Shown here: positions 55,786 through 64,000 of the stretch, in pieces
Position numbering within the stretch: position 1 is the first letter of the stretch
Layout: each line of letters starts with the position of its first letter
Assembly (NCBI GenBank): GCA_913057985.1
Contig: CAJXPL010000004.1
Span: 41,387 to 105,386 of the forward strand
Direction: 5' to 3'
From: an uncultured Synechococcus sp.
GTDB taxonomy: Bacteria; Cyanobacteriota; Cyanobacteriia; PCC-6307; Cyanobiaceae
Length of the DNA stretch: 64,000 bases
Notes under the pieces: generated by a model
What the model was told of the DNA's origin: nothing
What the model saw: the letters and a program-made list of their open reading frames with translations, nothing else
The model's database searches: none
Program-made: the position numbers and the translations under genes

Positions 55786-56229
55786 ATGTCCGACGGCACT
55801 TCCCTGACGATCAAGCGTCCGATCACCGTCCGCGCCGTCGTGACGCCCACCTGGAAAGAAGAAGCAGAGCGCGAGCTCAGCAATGGCATCGCCACCGCTG
55901 ACCAACAGCTGGCTCAGCTGGAACAGGAAGGTCAGGACGTGGTGGACCAGGTGCGTCGTCAGAGCGCCAACCCCCTTGATCCCCGCGTGCAGGATCAGGT
56001 GGCGCAGATCCAACAGCAGGTGGCGGCCAAGCGCGCCGAGCTGGAGGAGCAGAAGCGCAACCTGCTTCAGCAGCAGGCCCAGGTGCGTGAGCTGGAGATG
56101 GACCAGATCGTTGAGCAGGGTCAGCTGGAGAGCAGTTGTGAGCTGAAGGTCGGCGACAACCTGGTGCAGAAGATGCAGGTGGCCATCGTTGTGAAGGATG
56201 GCGTTGTGCAGTCGATTGAGGAAGCCTGA
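55786..56229 (+). CDS. YlqD-like coiled-coil protein
   Basis: A 147-residue acidic protein. The N-terminal part is beta-like (LTIKRPITVRAVVTPTWKEE), then a long heptad-rich coiled coil (AQIQQQVAAKRAELEEQKRN) and a C-terminal SSCELKVGDNLVQKMQVAIV domain. This matches YlqD, a ribosome-associated family of unclear function. I prefer ATG 55786 over a TTG seven codons upstream. Confidence 0.8.
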   Translation: MSDGTSLTIKRPITVRAVVTPTWKEEAERELSNGIATADQQLAQLEQEGQDVVDQVRRQSANPLDPRVQDQVAQIQQQVAAKRAELEEQKRNLLQQQAQVRELEMDQIVEQGQLESSCELKVGDNLVQKMQVAIVVKDGVVQSIEEA

Positions 56230-56285
56230 TCGGCTTGCCTCTGCTGACTCGTAAACTCCCCTGATCTGCCCTCCCGGAGACGGTT

Positions 56286-57614
56286 TTGGCGACCACAGAC
56301 ATCTTCATGCCTGCCCTCAGCTCCACCATGACGGAGGGGAAGATCGTGGAGTGGCTGAAACAGCCCGGAGACAAGGTGGCTCGGGGCGAGTCAGTTCTTG
56401 TCGTTGAGTCCGACAAAGCGGATATGGACGTTGAGTCGTTCCAGGACGGCTACCTCGCAGCGGTCCTGATGCCTGCTGGCAGCACAGCACCGGTGGGCGA
56501 AACCATCGGCCTGATTGTCGAAACCGAGGCTGAGATCGCCGACGCCCAGGCCAAGGCCCCCAGCGATCCTGCTGCGGCGCCAGCCCCTGCACCGGCTCCG
56601 GCGCCCACGCCAGCTGCGGTTCAGACCCCAGCTCCGACTCCTGCCCCCGCCCCGGCACCTGTTGCTGCCCCTGCACCGTCGGCACCGGTGGTGAACGACG
56701 GTCGCATCGTGGCCAGCCCCCGGGCCAAGAAGCTGGCCTCCCAGATGGGTGTGGACCTGGCCACCGTGCGCGGCAGCGGCCCCCACGGCCGGATTCAGGC
56801 CGAAGACGTGGAGCAAGCCTCCGGTCAGCCCATCTCCGTGCCCCGGGTGGCGGAAGGAACGGCCCCCGCTGCTTCCTCGGCTGGCGCAGCAGCAGCAGCA
56901 GCGGCCCCGTCGGCTCCGGCGGGCAATAGCTTTGGTCGGCCCGGCGAGACCGTGGCCTTCAACACCCTCCAGGGTGCGGTGAACAAAAACATGGAGGCGA
57001 GCCTTGCGGTTCCCTGCTTCCGCGTCGGTTACACCATCACCACCGACAAGCTGGATGCCTTCTACAAACAGGTGAAGCCCAAGGGCGTCACGATGACGGC
57101 GCTGCTGGCCAAGGCTGTGGCCGTCACCCTGGCGCGTCACCCCCAGGTGAATGCCGCCACCACCGCTGCCGGCATGGCCTATCCAGCCGACGTGAACGTG
57201 GCTGTCGCTGTGGCGATGGAAGACGGTGGCTTGATCACGCCGGTGCTGCGCAATGCCGATCGCACCGATCTCTACGAGATGTCGCGTCAGTGGGGTGATC
57301 TGGTCAAGCGCTCCCGCAGCAAGCAGCTGCAGCCGGAGGAGTATTCCACGGGCACCTTCACCCTCTCCAACCTCGGCATGTTCGGTGTTGATCGCTTCGA
57401 CGCGATCCTTCCCCCAGGCACCGGGGCCATTCTCGCCGTCGCTGCATCACGCCCCACGGTGGTGGCGAACAAGGACGGGTCCATCGCTGTCAAGCGTCAG
57501 ATGCAGGTCAACCTGACGGCGGATCATCGCGTGATTTACGGCGCCGACGGTGCCGCATTCCTCAAGGATCTCGCCGATCTGATCGAGAACCGTCCAGAAA
57601 GCCTGGCGCTCTGA
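56286..57614 (+). CDS. pdhC: Pyruvate dehydrogenase E2 component, dihydrolipoamide acetyltransferase
   Basis: A 442-residue E2 subunit. Lipoyl domain 1-80 with the modified lysine in VVESDKADMDVE (Lys44). A long Ala/Pro-rich flexible linker (about 85-137). The peripheral-subunit-binding domain (IVASPRAKKLASQMGV, then GSGPHGRIQAEDV). The catalytic acyltransferase domain ends in the active-site TADHRVIYGADGAAF. It delivers acetyl groups to CoA for fatty-acid and acetyl-CoA supply. TTG start at 56286. Confidence 0.95.
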   Translation: MATTDIFMPALSSTMTEGKIVEWLKQPGDKVARGESVLVVESDKADMDVESFQDGYLAAVLMPAGSTAPVGETIGLIVETEAEIADAQAKAPSDPAAAPAPAPAPAPTPAAVQTPAPTPAPAPAPVAAPAPSAPVVNDGRIVASPRAKKLASQMGVDLATVRGSGPHGRIQAEDVEQASGQPISVPRVAEGTAPAASSAGAAAAAAAPSAPAGNSFGRPGETVAFNTLQGAVNKNMEASLAVPCFRVGYTITTDKLDAFYKQVKPKGVTMTALLAKAVAVTLARHPQVNAATTAAGMAYPADVNVAVAVAMEDGGLITPVLRNADRTDLYEMSRQWGDLVKRSRSKQLQPEEYSTGTFTLSNLGMFGVDRFDAILPPGTGAILAVAASRPTVVANKDGSIAVKRQMQVNLTADHRVIYGADGAAFLKDLADLIENRPESLAL

Positions 57615-57626
57615 TCGGTCGCCCGC

Positions 57627-58727
57627 GTGCCTGACCCCAGGGACCTGCAACTCAGCAGCTACGACTACCCGCTGCCGCCTGAGCGCATCGCTCAGGCACC
57701 GGTTGAGCCCCGCCACAGCGCTCGCTTGTTGATGGCTCCCCCCCAGGGGGAGCCATCAATGGATGCTGCTCACGGCCAGGTGTGGGATCTGCTCGAGCAG
57801 CTGCAGCCTGGTGATCTGCTGGTGGTGAACGACACCCGGGTGTTGAAGGCCCGCCTGGCGGTGCGTCGTTCCGGGGGTGGGCTGTCCGAGTTGCTGGTGC
57901 TGGAGCCGCGGGGGGAGGGCCGCTGGCTTTGCCTGGCCCGTCCTGCCAAGCGCATGCGGCCCGGCGACAGCCTCACGATTGATGGCACTTCGATCAGCCT
58001 GACGGTGCTCGCGGAAGACCCAGCCAGTGGTGGACGGGTGGTGCAGTTCCCCAGTGATTGCAGGGATGCCGAAACCATTGAGGGTTTGCTCAATGACGTG
58101 GGTGAGGTGCCTCTACCGCCCTACATCGAACGGCACGACCCCAGCGACAGCCAGCGTTATCAGACCCTTTACGCCGATCGCCCCGGTGCGGTGGCCGCCC
58201 CGACGGCGGGGTTGCATTTCAGTGATCAACTGCTGGCGGGCTTGCAGAAGAAAGGGGTGGATTTGGCCCGGATCACCCTGCATGTGGGCCTCGGCACCTT
58301 TCGCCCCGTTGAAACGGAAGACCTCACTGCCTTGGAGTTGCACAGTGAATGGGTGGATGTCAGCCCTGCTGTGGTGGAGGCGGTGCAGGCTTGTCGAGGC
58401 CGGGTGATTGCGGTGGGCACCACGAGTGTTCGTGCCCTGGAGGGGGCCGCTCAAGCCCATGGCGGTGTTCTCAAGCCCTACACCGGGCCGGTGGATCTGG
58501 TGATTCAGCCGGGCTATCAGTTCAAGGTGATTCAAGCTCTGCTCACCAACTTCCATCTGCCCAAAAGCTCTCTGCTGCTGTTGGTGAGTGCCCTGATCGG
58601 CCGGGAAGCCCTGTTGAAGCTCTACGCCGAAGCGATTGAAAGGAGCTATCGCTTCTTCTCCTATGGCGATGCCATGTGGATTGATGCAGCGGCGGTGCAG
58701 CCCCAGGCCCGCCCACCAGCACGCTGA
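57627..58727 (+). CDS. queA: S-adenosylmethionine:tRNA ribosyltransferase-isomerase (QueA)
   Basis: Adds the epoxycyclopentanediol group to tRNA in queuosine synthesis. A 366-residue protein with [18 protein letters not shown] at the start, [41 protein letters not shown] and [17 protein letters not shown], all conserved QueA blocks. GTG start 57627. The early coding region contains a 14-bp perfect hairpin (57729-57759). Confidence 0.95.
   Translation: MPDPRDLQLSSYDYPLPPERIAQAPVEPRHSARLLMAPPQGEPSMDAAHGQVWDLLEQLQPGDLLVVNDTRVLKARLAVRRSGGGLSELLVLEPRGEGRWLCLARPAKRMRPGDSLTIDGTSISLTVLAEDPASGGRVVQFPSDCRDAETIEGLLNDVGEVPLPPYIERHDPSDSQRYQTLYADRPGAVAAPTAGLHFSDQLLAGLQKKGVDLARITLHVGLGTFRPVETEDLTALELHSEWVDVSPAVVEAVQACRGRVIAVGTTSVRALEGAAQAHGGVLKPYTGPVDLVIQPGYQFKVIQALLTNFHLPKSSLLLLVSALIGREALLKLYAEAIERSYRFFSYGDAMWIDAAAVQPQARPPAR
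57729..57759. repeat. 14-bp perfect inverted repeat inside queA
   Basis: TTGATGGCTCCCCC, loop CCA, GGGGGAGCCATCAA. It lies in codons 35-45 of queA, in phase with the frame. Such a stable hairpin early in an mRNA may slow or pause translation, or reflect a small insertion that keeps the frame. Confidence 0.6.
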
Positions 58728-58753
58728 GACCTGAACAGTTCACGGTGAGGCCA

Positions 58754-58780
58754 TAAAAAAGCCCCGTCAATGACGGGGCC
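58754..58780 (-). terminator. Rho-independent terminator of cysK
   Basis: Read leftwards from cysK: GCCCCGTCA, one A, TGACGGGGC as a 9-bp stem (effective tight loop), then TTTTTTATGG. The U-run is on the minus strand, matching cysK, which ends at 58802. Confidence 0.8.
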
Positions 58781-58801
58781 AAGGCTTCTGGTGGAGCCAG
58801 C

Positions 58802-59788
58802 TCAGACAGCCACCGGTTGCTCGATGATTCCGGTCGGCACTTCAGCGAACATCACCGAGGAGAGGTAACGCTCGGCCAGGTCGGGCAGCACCACCACGAT
58901 GGTTTTGCCGGCGTACTCATCTTTCTCGGCCAGACGAATGGCGGCTGCAGCGGCGGCACCGCAGGAGATGCCCACCAGCAGGCCTTCCTCCTGGGCCAGG
59001 CGCAGGGCCATGGCAACGGACTCCTCGTTGGTCACCTGCTCCACCTTGTCGACCACGGAGAGGTCGAGGTTCTGGGGGATGAAGCCGGCGCCGATGCCCT
59101 GGATTTTGTGGGGACCGGGTTTGACGGCTTCACCGTTCATGGTCTGGGTGATCACCGGGCTGTTGGTCGGTTCAACGGCCACGGATTCGATCGCCTTGCC
59201 CGCTTCATTCTTGATGTAACGGGAGACGCCGGTGATGGTGCCACCGGTGCCGACTCCGGCCACGAGCACGTCAATGGCGCCATCGCAGTCGTTCCAGATT
59301 TCAGGACCGGTGGTCTTGAAGTGGATTTCGGGGTTGGCAGGATTGTCGAACTGGCCAGGCATAAAGTACTTGGCCGGATCGCTTTCAGCGATTTCCTTGG
59401 CCTTGGCGATCGCACCGGGCATGCCTTTGGCGGCCTCGGTGAGGATCAGTTCAGCCCCGAGCACGGCCATGACCCGACGCCGCTCGATCGACATCGACTC
59501 GGGCATCGTCAGGATCAGCTTGTAACCGCGGGCCGCGGCGGTGAAGGCCAGAGCGATGCCGGTGTTGCCGGAGGTGGGCTCCACAATCACCTTGCCCTTG
59601 GTGAGCTTTCCGCTCTTTTCTGCGTCCCAGATCATGTTGGCGCCGATCCGGCACTTGACGCTGTAAGCGGGGTTGCGCCCCTCAACCTTGGCCAGCACAG
59701 TGGCCTTGCAGTTTTTGGTGACGTTGTTCAGCTTGACCAGCGGAGTGTTGCCGATGGCCTGGCTGTTGTCGTCGTAAATGCGGGACAT
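58802..59788 (-). CDS. cysK: Cysteine synthase A (O-acetylserine sulfhydrylase)
   Basis: PLP enzyme that makes cysteine from O-acetylserine and sulfide, 328 residues. The PLP lysine is Lys45 in [30 protein letters not shown] binds the substrate; [17 protein letters not shown] binds the PLP phosphate. It is followed by a strong terminator at 58754-58780 and lies directly downstream of two cystathionine synthase/lyase-type genes. Confidence 0.96.
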   Translation of the reverse strand: MSRIYDDNSQAIGNTPLVKLNNVTKNCKATVLAKVEGRNPAYSVKCRIGANMIWDAEKSGKLTKGKVIVEPTSGNTGIALAFTAAARGYKLILTMPESMSIERRRVMAVLGAELILTEAAKGMPGAIAKAKEIAESDPAKYFMPGQFDNPANPEIHFKTTGPEIWNDCDGAIDVLVAGVGTGGTITGVSRYIKNEAGKAIESVAVEPTNSPVITQTMNGEAVKPGPHKIQGIGAGFIPQNLDLSVVDKVEQVTNEESVAMALRLAQEEGLLVGISCGAAAAAAIRLAEKDEYAGKTIVVVLPDLAERYLSSVMFAEVPTGIIEQPVAV

Positions 59789-59842
59789 GGAGCTGCTGTA
59801 GAGGGGCCCGAAGAAAACAAACTAATGATCGAAAGCCTCTCC

Positions 59843-61339
59843 TCACCCTGTTGTTAAGGGCTTTTTCAGAGTCTCACCGGACTCTTCGTCAGCAAACGCT
59901 TGCTCAAATCGCATCCATAGTGCCTCGGGGTCTTCCAGACCGACCGACACCCGGAGCAGATCAGCCGGCACACCGCATTGCTCCGCCCAGCTCAGTTCGT
60001 CGTAGTGGGCCAGCTGGGTGTAGGGGCACACCAGACTGAAATCGGTGCCAAGGCTGGGGCCTTTGCTGATCCGAAGCGCGTCGTAAACCCGTTTGGAGTG
60101 CTCATGGCCTCCCTTCAGTTCAAAGGAGAGCAGGCAGCCGTGGCCAGCTCCGCTGCGCATCAAGGCGCGGAAGTTGGGGCAGCTCTTTGGATGCAGCACC
60201 CGCTTCACGGCTGGATGGGCTTCGAGCCGTTCCGCCAGAAGCAGGGCGTTCGCATCGAGTTGCGACACCCGCTGGAGCACATCCCGGCTGGCGATCTCCA
60301 GGGCGATGGCATCGGCATCGCTGAGGGGGGCGATGGCTGGAACCGCCGCCAGCAGGGAGGCCGCCCAGGGCGACTGCGGGCTCACCAGCACACTGCCAGC
60401 CATCACATCACCGCGGCCGGCGAAGCTCTTGGTGAGTGAGGTGAAGATCAGATCGGCGTAGGGCAGGGCGTTGAGGTTGATGCCGGTGCCGATCGTGTCA
60501 TCGGCAATCACTGGAATGCCGCGGCTGCGGGCCAGGGCTGACACGCCCGGCAGATCCATGCAGCGCAGCAGCGGATTGCTGGGCAGCTCCACAATCACGG
60601 CCGCCGGCTGGAGCTGATCCAGGGCCGCTTCCACCTCGGCGAGGCTCTGCGGTTGCAACAGCTCGCCACCGTGAAACACCACCTGCGGCTGCTTCAGCAC
60701 ATCCACATAGGGGAAGCCCAGCTGCAGCGTGGGCTTCCCCGGCCGCAGCGTCTGGATGGCGCTGAGGGCCGCATACAGGCCGGCCATTCCCGCTGGATGC
60801 AGGCTGATCTGCTGGGCGTCGACGCCATGGATGGATGCCAGGCGCTTTCGAATCAGCTCGCGGGCCGCGTCGCCGGATGTGCTGCTGGGGGATGTCTCTT
60901 TCCCCAGGGCGATGGCGGCCTGGCGGGAGGAGAGGCCCAGGCCGGTGTGCTGCCAGAACGCTTTAGCATGGGCGCTCGCCGCTGCATCACTGCGCAGGCA
61001 GGTCAGCCCAGCAATGGCAATCAGCTCCGAGCGGCTCTCCGGTGCCTTGCGTTGGCAGTGGGCCAGGGCTGCCTGGGCTGCCGCTTCGGTGGGGTAGGGC
61101 CAGACCGTGGTGCCTGCAAGTTCCGAAGGCTGAACCAGTTGTCGGATCAGCGGATGCAGGCCGAAGCGGGGATAGATCGTCTGCAGGGCATCGCGGCAGG
61201 CCGGATCCTTTTCCTCGTAGGCGATCACATCGCGCCAGCGCGGCAGCGCCACAGACACCGCATGGGGGGAGTCGGGCAGGGGATGGCCGAGATCAGAGCC
61301 CTGCCAGGCCGGATCGATGAGCAGATTGCGGGGACTCAC
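59843..61339 (-). CDS. Cystathionine gamma-synthase-like PLP enzyme with N-terminal extension
   Basis: About 498 residues, considerably longer than the usual 380 of this family because of an N-terminal extension of about 130 residues. The PLP-dependent core starts near AAIALGKETSPSSTSGDAARE and includes the conserved PLP lysine in IFTSLTKSFAGRGDVMAGS. Cysteines/Met-enzymes of this type make or split cystathionine. The GTG start overlaps the upstream metB-like stop by 4 nt. Whether it is a synthase, lyase or homocysteine-forming enzyme cannot be decided from motifs. Confidence 0.78.
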   Translation of the reverse strand: MSPRNLLIDPAWQGSDLGHPLPDSPHAVSVALPRWRDVIAYEEKDPACRDALQTIYPRFGLHPLIRQLVQPSELAGTTVWPYPTEAAAQAALAHCQRKAPESRSELIAIAGLTCLRSDAAASAHAKAFWQHTGLGLSSRQAAIALGKETSPSSTSGDAARELIRKRLASIHGVDAQQISLHPAGMAGLYAALSAIQTLRPGKPTLQLGFPYVDVLKQPQVVFHGGELLQPQSLAEVEAALDQLQPAAVIVELPSNPLLRCMDLPGVSALARSRGIPVIADDTIGTGINLNALPYADLIFTSLTKSFAGRGDVMAGSVLVSPQSPWAASLLAAVPAIAPLSDADAIALEIASRDVLQRVSQLDANALLLAERLEAHPAVKRVLHPKSCPNFRALMRSGAGHGCLLSFELKGGHEHSKRVYDALRISKGPSLGTDFSLVCPYTQLAHYDELSWAEQCGVPADLLRVSVGLEDPEALWMRFEQAFADEESGETLKKPLTTG

Positions 61340-62478
61340 GCCAGCAGCTCCAGGGCCTGGTCCAGATCGGCCTGCAGATCGGCGAGGTCTTCGCAGCCCA
61401 CCGAGAAGCGCACCAGGCCGTCGTCGATGCCCAGCTTGGCCTTCACTTCGGCGGATACCGCCGCGTGGGTCATGGTGGCGGGGTGGCAGATCAGGCTTTC
61501 GATGCCGCCCAGACTTTCGGCCATGGTGAACCAACGCAGTTGTTTGCAGAGGGCATAGGTCTGCTCCTGGCTGGCGTTGAAGCTCACCGTCACGATGGCG
61601 CCACCGGCGCGCATCTGACGGGTTGCCACCTGATGCTGGGGGTGATCACTGCGGTGTGGGTAACGCACCCAGTTCACCTTGGCGTGCCCCGCCAGCTGAT
61701 CGGCCAGGGCCGCGGCATTGGCCATCTGCTGCTTGAGCCGCAGCGGCAGGGTCTTGATGCCCCGCGTGATCAGCCAGCAATCAAAGGGGGAGGGCTGCAG
61801 CCCCAGGGCCTTCTGGGAGAACACCATTTTTTGGTGCCACTCAGGATCGTTGGTGCACACGGCTCCCCCGAGGGCATCGGAGTGGCCGTTGATGTACTTG
61901 GTCGTGCTGGTAAGTGAGAGGGTGGCGCCCAGCTCCAGGGGGCGCTGCACCAGGGCGGTGGCGAAGGTGTTGTCCACCACCACGGGGATGCCGAGGGGTT
62001 GGGTGATGGCGCAGACCGCTTCCAGGTCGATCACCTTGAGCAGAGGGTTGGTCGGGCTCTCCAGCCACACCATCGCCGGCTTCTGGGCTTGGATCTGCTC
62101 CAGCGCGGCCGGCTGGGTGAAGTCCACCCACGCGGTTTTCAGGCCGAACTTGGCAAACACCTGCTCGAAAAGCCTCACGGTGCAGCCGTAGAGGTTCTCT
62201 TCGCAGAGCACCAGATCGCCCTGCTTCAGCTGGGAGACCACGGCGGTGATGGCGCTGACGCCGGAGGCGAAGACGGTGGCGTGGGCGCAACCTTCAACCG
62301 AAGCGAGCACCCCATCAAGGATGCGGAAGTTGGGGTTGCCGGAACGGGTGTAATCAAATCCGCCAGCGTTGCCATGGGCAAAGGTGCTGGTGGGGAAGAT
62401 CGGCGGCATCACCGTGCCGGTGTCTCCCGCAAAGCTGTCGCCGTGGTGGATCACCCGGGTGTTCAGGCCTGTGTTCAC
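61336..62478 (-). CDS. metB: Cystathionine gamma-synthase/lyase-type transsulfuration enzyme
   Basis: A 380-residue Cys/Met metabolism PLP enzyme. Motifs: TGTVMPPIFPTSTFAHG, FDYTRSGNPNFRILDG, LESPTNPLLKVIDL, and Lys194 in SLTSTTKYINGHSD, which binds PLP. Synthase versus lyase cannot be separated from sequence alone. Start is GTG 62478. It is followed by the longer paralogue and then cysK, forming a sulfur amino-acid cluster. Confidence 0.88.
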   Translation of the reverse strand: MNTGLNTRVIHHGDSFAGDTGTVMPPIFPTSTFAHGNAGGFDYTRSGNPNFRILDGVLASVEGCAHATVFASGVSAITAVVSQLKQGDLVLCEENLYGCTVRLFEQVFAKFGLKTAWVDFTQPAALEQIQAQKPAMVWLESPTNPLLKVIDLEAVCAITQPLGIPVVVDNTFATALVQRPLELGATLSLTSTTKYINGHSDALGGAVCTNDPEWHQKMVFSQKALGLQPSPFDCWLITRGIKTLPLRLKQQMANAAALADQLAGHAKVNWVRYPHRSDHPQHQVATRQMRAGGAIVTVSFNASQEQTYALCKQLRWFTMAESLGGIESLICHPATMTHAAVSAEVKAKLGIDDGLVRFSVGCEDLADLQADLDQALELLA

Positions 62479-62529
62479 GGATGATCCATCGATTCGGACA
62501 GGCTAAGAAATCGCCTCTCCCATCCCAAT

Positions 62530-62558
62530 AAAAAAACCCCCGCCGTGTGGCGAGGGTT
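62530..62558 (-). terminator. Rho-independent terminator of psbC
   Basis: Minus strand: AACCC, C-bulge-type mismatch, CGCC, loop, GGCG, then GGGTT and a run of T. It follows the psbC stop (62589) by about 30 nt and directly precedes the metB gene. Confidence 0.75.
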
Positions 62559-62588
62559 GATAACGATCGTTTGGGTTGAACCGGTGGA

Positions 62589-63977
62589 TCAGTCGAGGTC
62601 GGGCATGCCGAGCACAGGCTCAGCCTTGCGGTCGATGCCTTTCTCGAATCCAGCAGCAGCAGCGCGAGCGCGGCCGGCGTGCCAGAGGTGACCAACCAGG
62701 AAGAAGAAGGCAAGCACGAACTGCGTTGCACCCAGCCACTGGCGGAGGTTCACGTAGTTCACCGAGTTGGGCTCGGTGATGATGCCGCCCACGGAGTTGA
62801 TCGAGGCGTTGGGAGCGTGGGTCATGTACTCAGCCGCACGGCGCACTTGCCAGGGCTGAATGTCGTTCTGCAGCTTGTCAAGGCTTAGACCGTTGGGGCC
62901 ACGCAGGGGCTCCAGCCAGGGACCACGGAAGTCCCAGAAGCGCATGGTTTCACCGCCGAAGATGATTTCACCGGTGGGTGAGCGCATCAGGTACTTGCCC
63001 AGGCCGGTGGGGCCCATGGCGGAACCGATGTTGGCGCCGAGGCGCTGGTCACGCACCAGGAAGGTGAAGCTCTGAGCCTGGGATGCCTCAGCGTTGGTGG
63101 GGCCCCAGAACTCGGAGGGATAAGCGGTGTTGTTGAACCAGATGTAGGCCGAAGCGATGAAGCTCATGAAGCTCAGAGCGCCAAGGCTGTAGCTCAGGTA
63201 GGCCTCACCGTTCCAGATGAAGGCGCGACGCACCCAGCCGAAGGGCTTGGTGATGGCGTGCCAGATGCCACCGAAGATCAGGGTCAGACCCAGCCAGATG
63301 TGGCCGCCGATGATGTCCTCCATGGAGTTCACACCGATGATCCAGCCCTCTCCACCGAAGGGAGCGCGGAACAGGTAACCGAAGATCACGCCCGGATCGA
63401 GGGTCGGGTTGGTGATCATGCGGACATCACCGCCGCCGGGGGCCCAGGTGTCGTAGACGCCGCCGAAGAACATGGCCTTGAAGACCAGCAGCAGGCAGCC
63501 GACGCCCAGAAGGATGAGGTGATAACCAATGATGTTGGTCATCTGGTTCTTGTCACGCCAGTCCTGGGAGAAGAAGGAGGAATAGTTCTCCAAGATCTCC
63601 GGACCACGCAGGGCGTGATAGAGGCCGCCGAGGCCGAGCACGGCGGAGCTGATCAGGTGCAGGACACCGACCACGAAGAAGGGGAAGAGATCAGTGACTT
63701 CACCGCCGGGGCCCACGCCGTAGCCAAGGGTGGCGACGTGGGGCATGCAGATGAAGCCCTGCTCGTACATGGGCTTGTCGAAGGTGAAGTGACTCACCTC
63801 GAACAGCATCATTGCGCCGGCCCAGAAGACCATCAGACCAGCGTGGGCCACGTGGGCACCAAGCAGACGGCCGGACAGGTTGATCAGGCGGGCGTTGCCG
63901 GACCACCAGGCATACCCGGTGGAGGGAAGGTCTTTGCCGCCAGTGGCGCCAAGACCGGGATTAGAGAGCGTTACCAC
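62589..63977 (-). CDS. psbC: Photosystem II CP43 chlorophyll apoprotein
   Basis: The inner antenna protein CP43 of photosystem II, 462 residues, with six transmembrane helices and a large lumenal loop between helices 5 and 6. Diagnostic motifs: [20 protein letters not shown] and [17 protein letters not shown] in the lumenal loop, whose Glu and Arg contact the oxygen-evolving cluster. The start is GTG 63977, lying inside the 3' end of psbD by 17 nt, as in other cyanobacteria. Confidence 0.98.
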   Translation of the reverse strand: MVTLSNPGLGATGGKDLPSTGYAWWSGNARLINLSGRLLGAHVAHAGLMVFWAGAMMLFEVSHFTFDKPMYEQGFICMPHVATLGYGVGPGGEVTDLFPFFVVGVLHLISSAVLGLGGLYHALRGPEILENYSSFFSQDWRDKNQMTNIIGYHLILLGVGCLLLVFKAMFFGGVYDTWAPGGGDVRMITNPTLDPGVIFGYLFRAPFGGEGWIIGVNSMEDIIGGHIWLGLTLIFGGIWHAITKPFGWVRRAFIWNGEAYLSYSLGALSFMSFIASAYIWFNNTAYPSEFWGPTNAEASQAQSFTFLVRDQRLGANIGSAMGPTGLGKYLMRSPTGEIIFGGETMRFWDFRGPWLEPLRGPNGLSLDKLQNDIQPWQVRRAAEYMTHAPNASINSVGGIITEPNSVNYVNLRQWLGATQFVLAFFFLVGHLWHAGRARAAAAGFEKGIDRKAEPVLGMPDLD

Positions 63978-64000
63978 GGGGCAGAACCTCTTCAGGGAAG
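63961..64000 (-). CDS. psbD: Photosystem II D2 protein, last codons (partial, 5' end cut)
   Basis: The minus strand from the right edge reads [12 protein letters not shown] then TAA, which is the conserved D2 C-terminus. Only the last 12 codons and part of one more are present. Its end overlaps the psbC start by 17 nt, giving the classic psbDC operon. Confidence 0.95.
   Translation of the reverse strand, partial: FPEEVLPRGNAL

Noticed and set aside
56580..56695. Short tandem Ala/Pro repeats
   Set aside because: This is the normal flexible linker of the E2 subunit, not a mobile or CRISPR repeat.

Overview
The window is a GC-rich, densely packed stretch of a cyanobacterial chromosome, most likely a marine Synechococcus-type picocyanobacterium. 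Reasons: a split RNA polymerase beta-prime subunit (rpoC2), psbD/psbC encoding photosystem II D2 and CP43 with the classic overlapping GTG start, a high-light-inducible (Hli) protein, the plastid-type gene ycf35, pipX/pipY, sepF, a long-form LrtA ribosome hibernation factor, and a biotin operon carrying a BioK-like esterase. Genes are short-spaced, and many are joined by 4-nt ATGA/GTGA overlaps. I saw no rRNA gene, tRNA gene, CRISPR array, transposase or integrase.

Layout. 1-9 kb: end of rpoC2, hli, rlmN, a sodium:solute symporter, a HEAT-repeat protein, a DUF2997-ycf35-ferredoxin-aldo/keto reductase cassette. 9-16.5 kb: rsmG, a membrane J-domain protein, a DUF3143-type protein, bioA, and the leftward biotin operon bioF-bioK-bioC-bioD with a tiny membrane ORF at its end, then a bile-acid/sodium symporter-family protein. 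16.5-19.4 kb: an unusual low-density region with many micro-ORFs (30-76 codons), hairpins and an orphan terminator. 19.4-24.2 kb: a Ski2-like helicase, fumC and a DUF1997 protein.

24.2-39.7 kb is the cell-surface polysaccharide region. It holds a KpsT/KpsM/KpsE-like export set in visibly AT-richer DNA, in which the KpsT-like ATPase has lost every catalytic motif. It also holds a leftward operon made of dus, a large GT2/RgpF glycosyltransferase, rfbA, rfbC, rfbD, rfbB (dTDP-L-rhamnose synthesis) and a three-module glycosyltransferase of about 1158 residues. An AT-rich sulfotransferase gene lies at its edge. Together these look like a system for making, modifying and exporting a rhamnose-containing surface glycan.

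39.7-64 kb is mostly core metabolism: a cytoplasmic-looking L,D-transpeptidase, der, an EcfT/CbiQ-like permease, pipX-pipY-sepF-proC, cobI, acireductone dioxygenase, a second exported L,D-transpeptidase-like protein, a GT4 glycosyltransferase, an MFS transporter, recO, a DeoC-like protein lacking the Schiff-base lysine, lrtA, lipB, an acyl-CoA/ACP synthetase, a YlqD-like protein, the PDH E2 subunit, queA, and a sulfur amino-acid cluster (cysK plus two cystathionine synthase/lyase-type enzymes). The window closes with psbC and the last codons of psbD.

The observations most worth a second look are the KpsT pseudo-ATPase, the DeoC lysine loss, the micro-ORF region at 16.5-19.4 kb, the aldo/keto reductase paired with a free-standing ferredoxin, and the fused glycosyltransferases.
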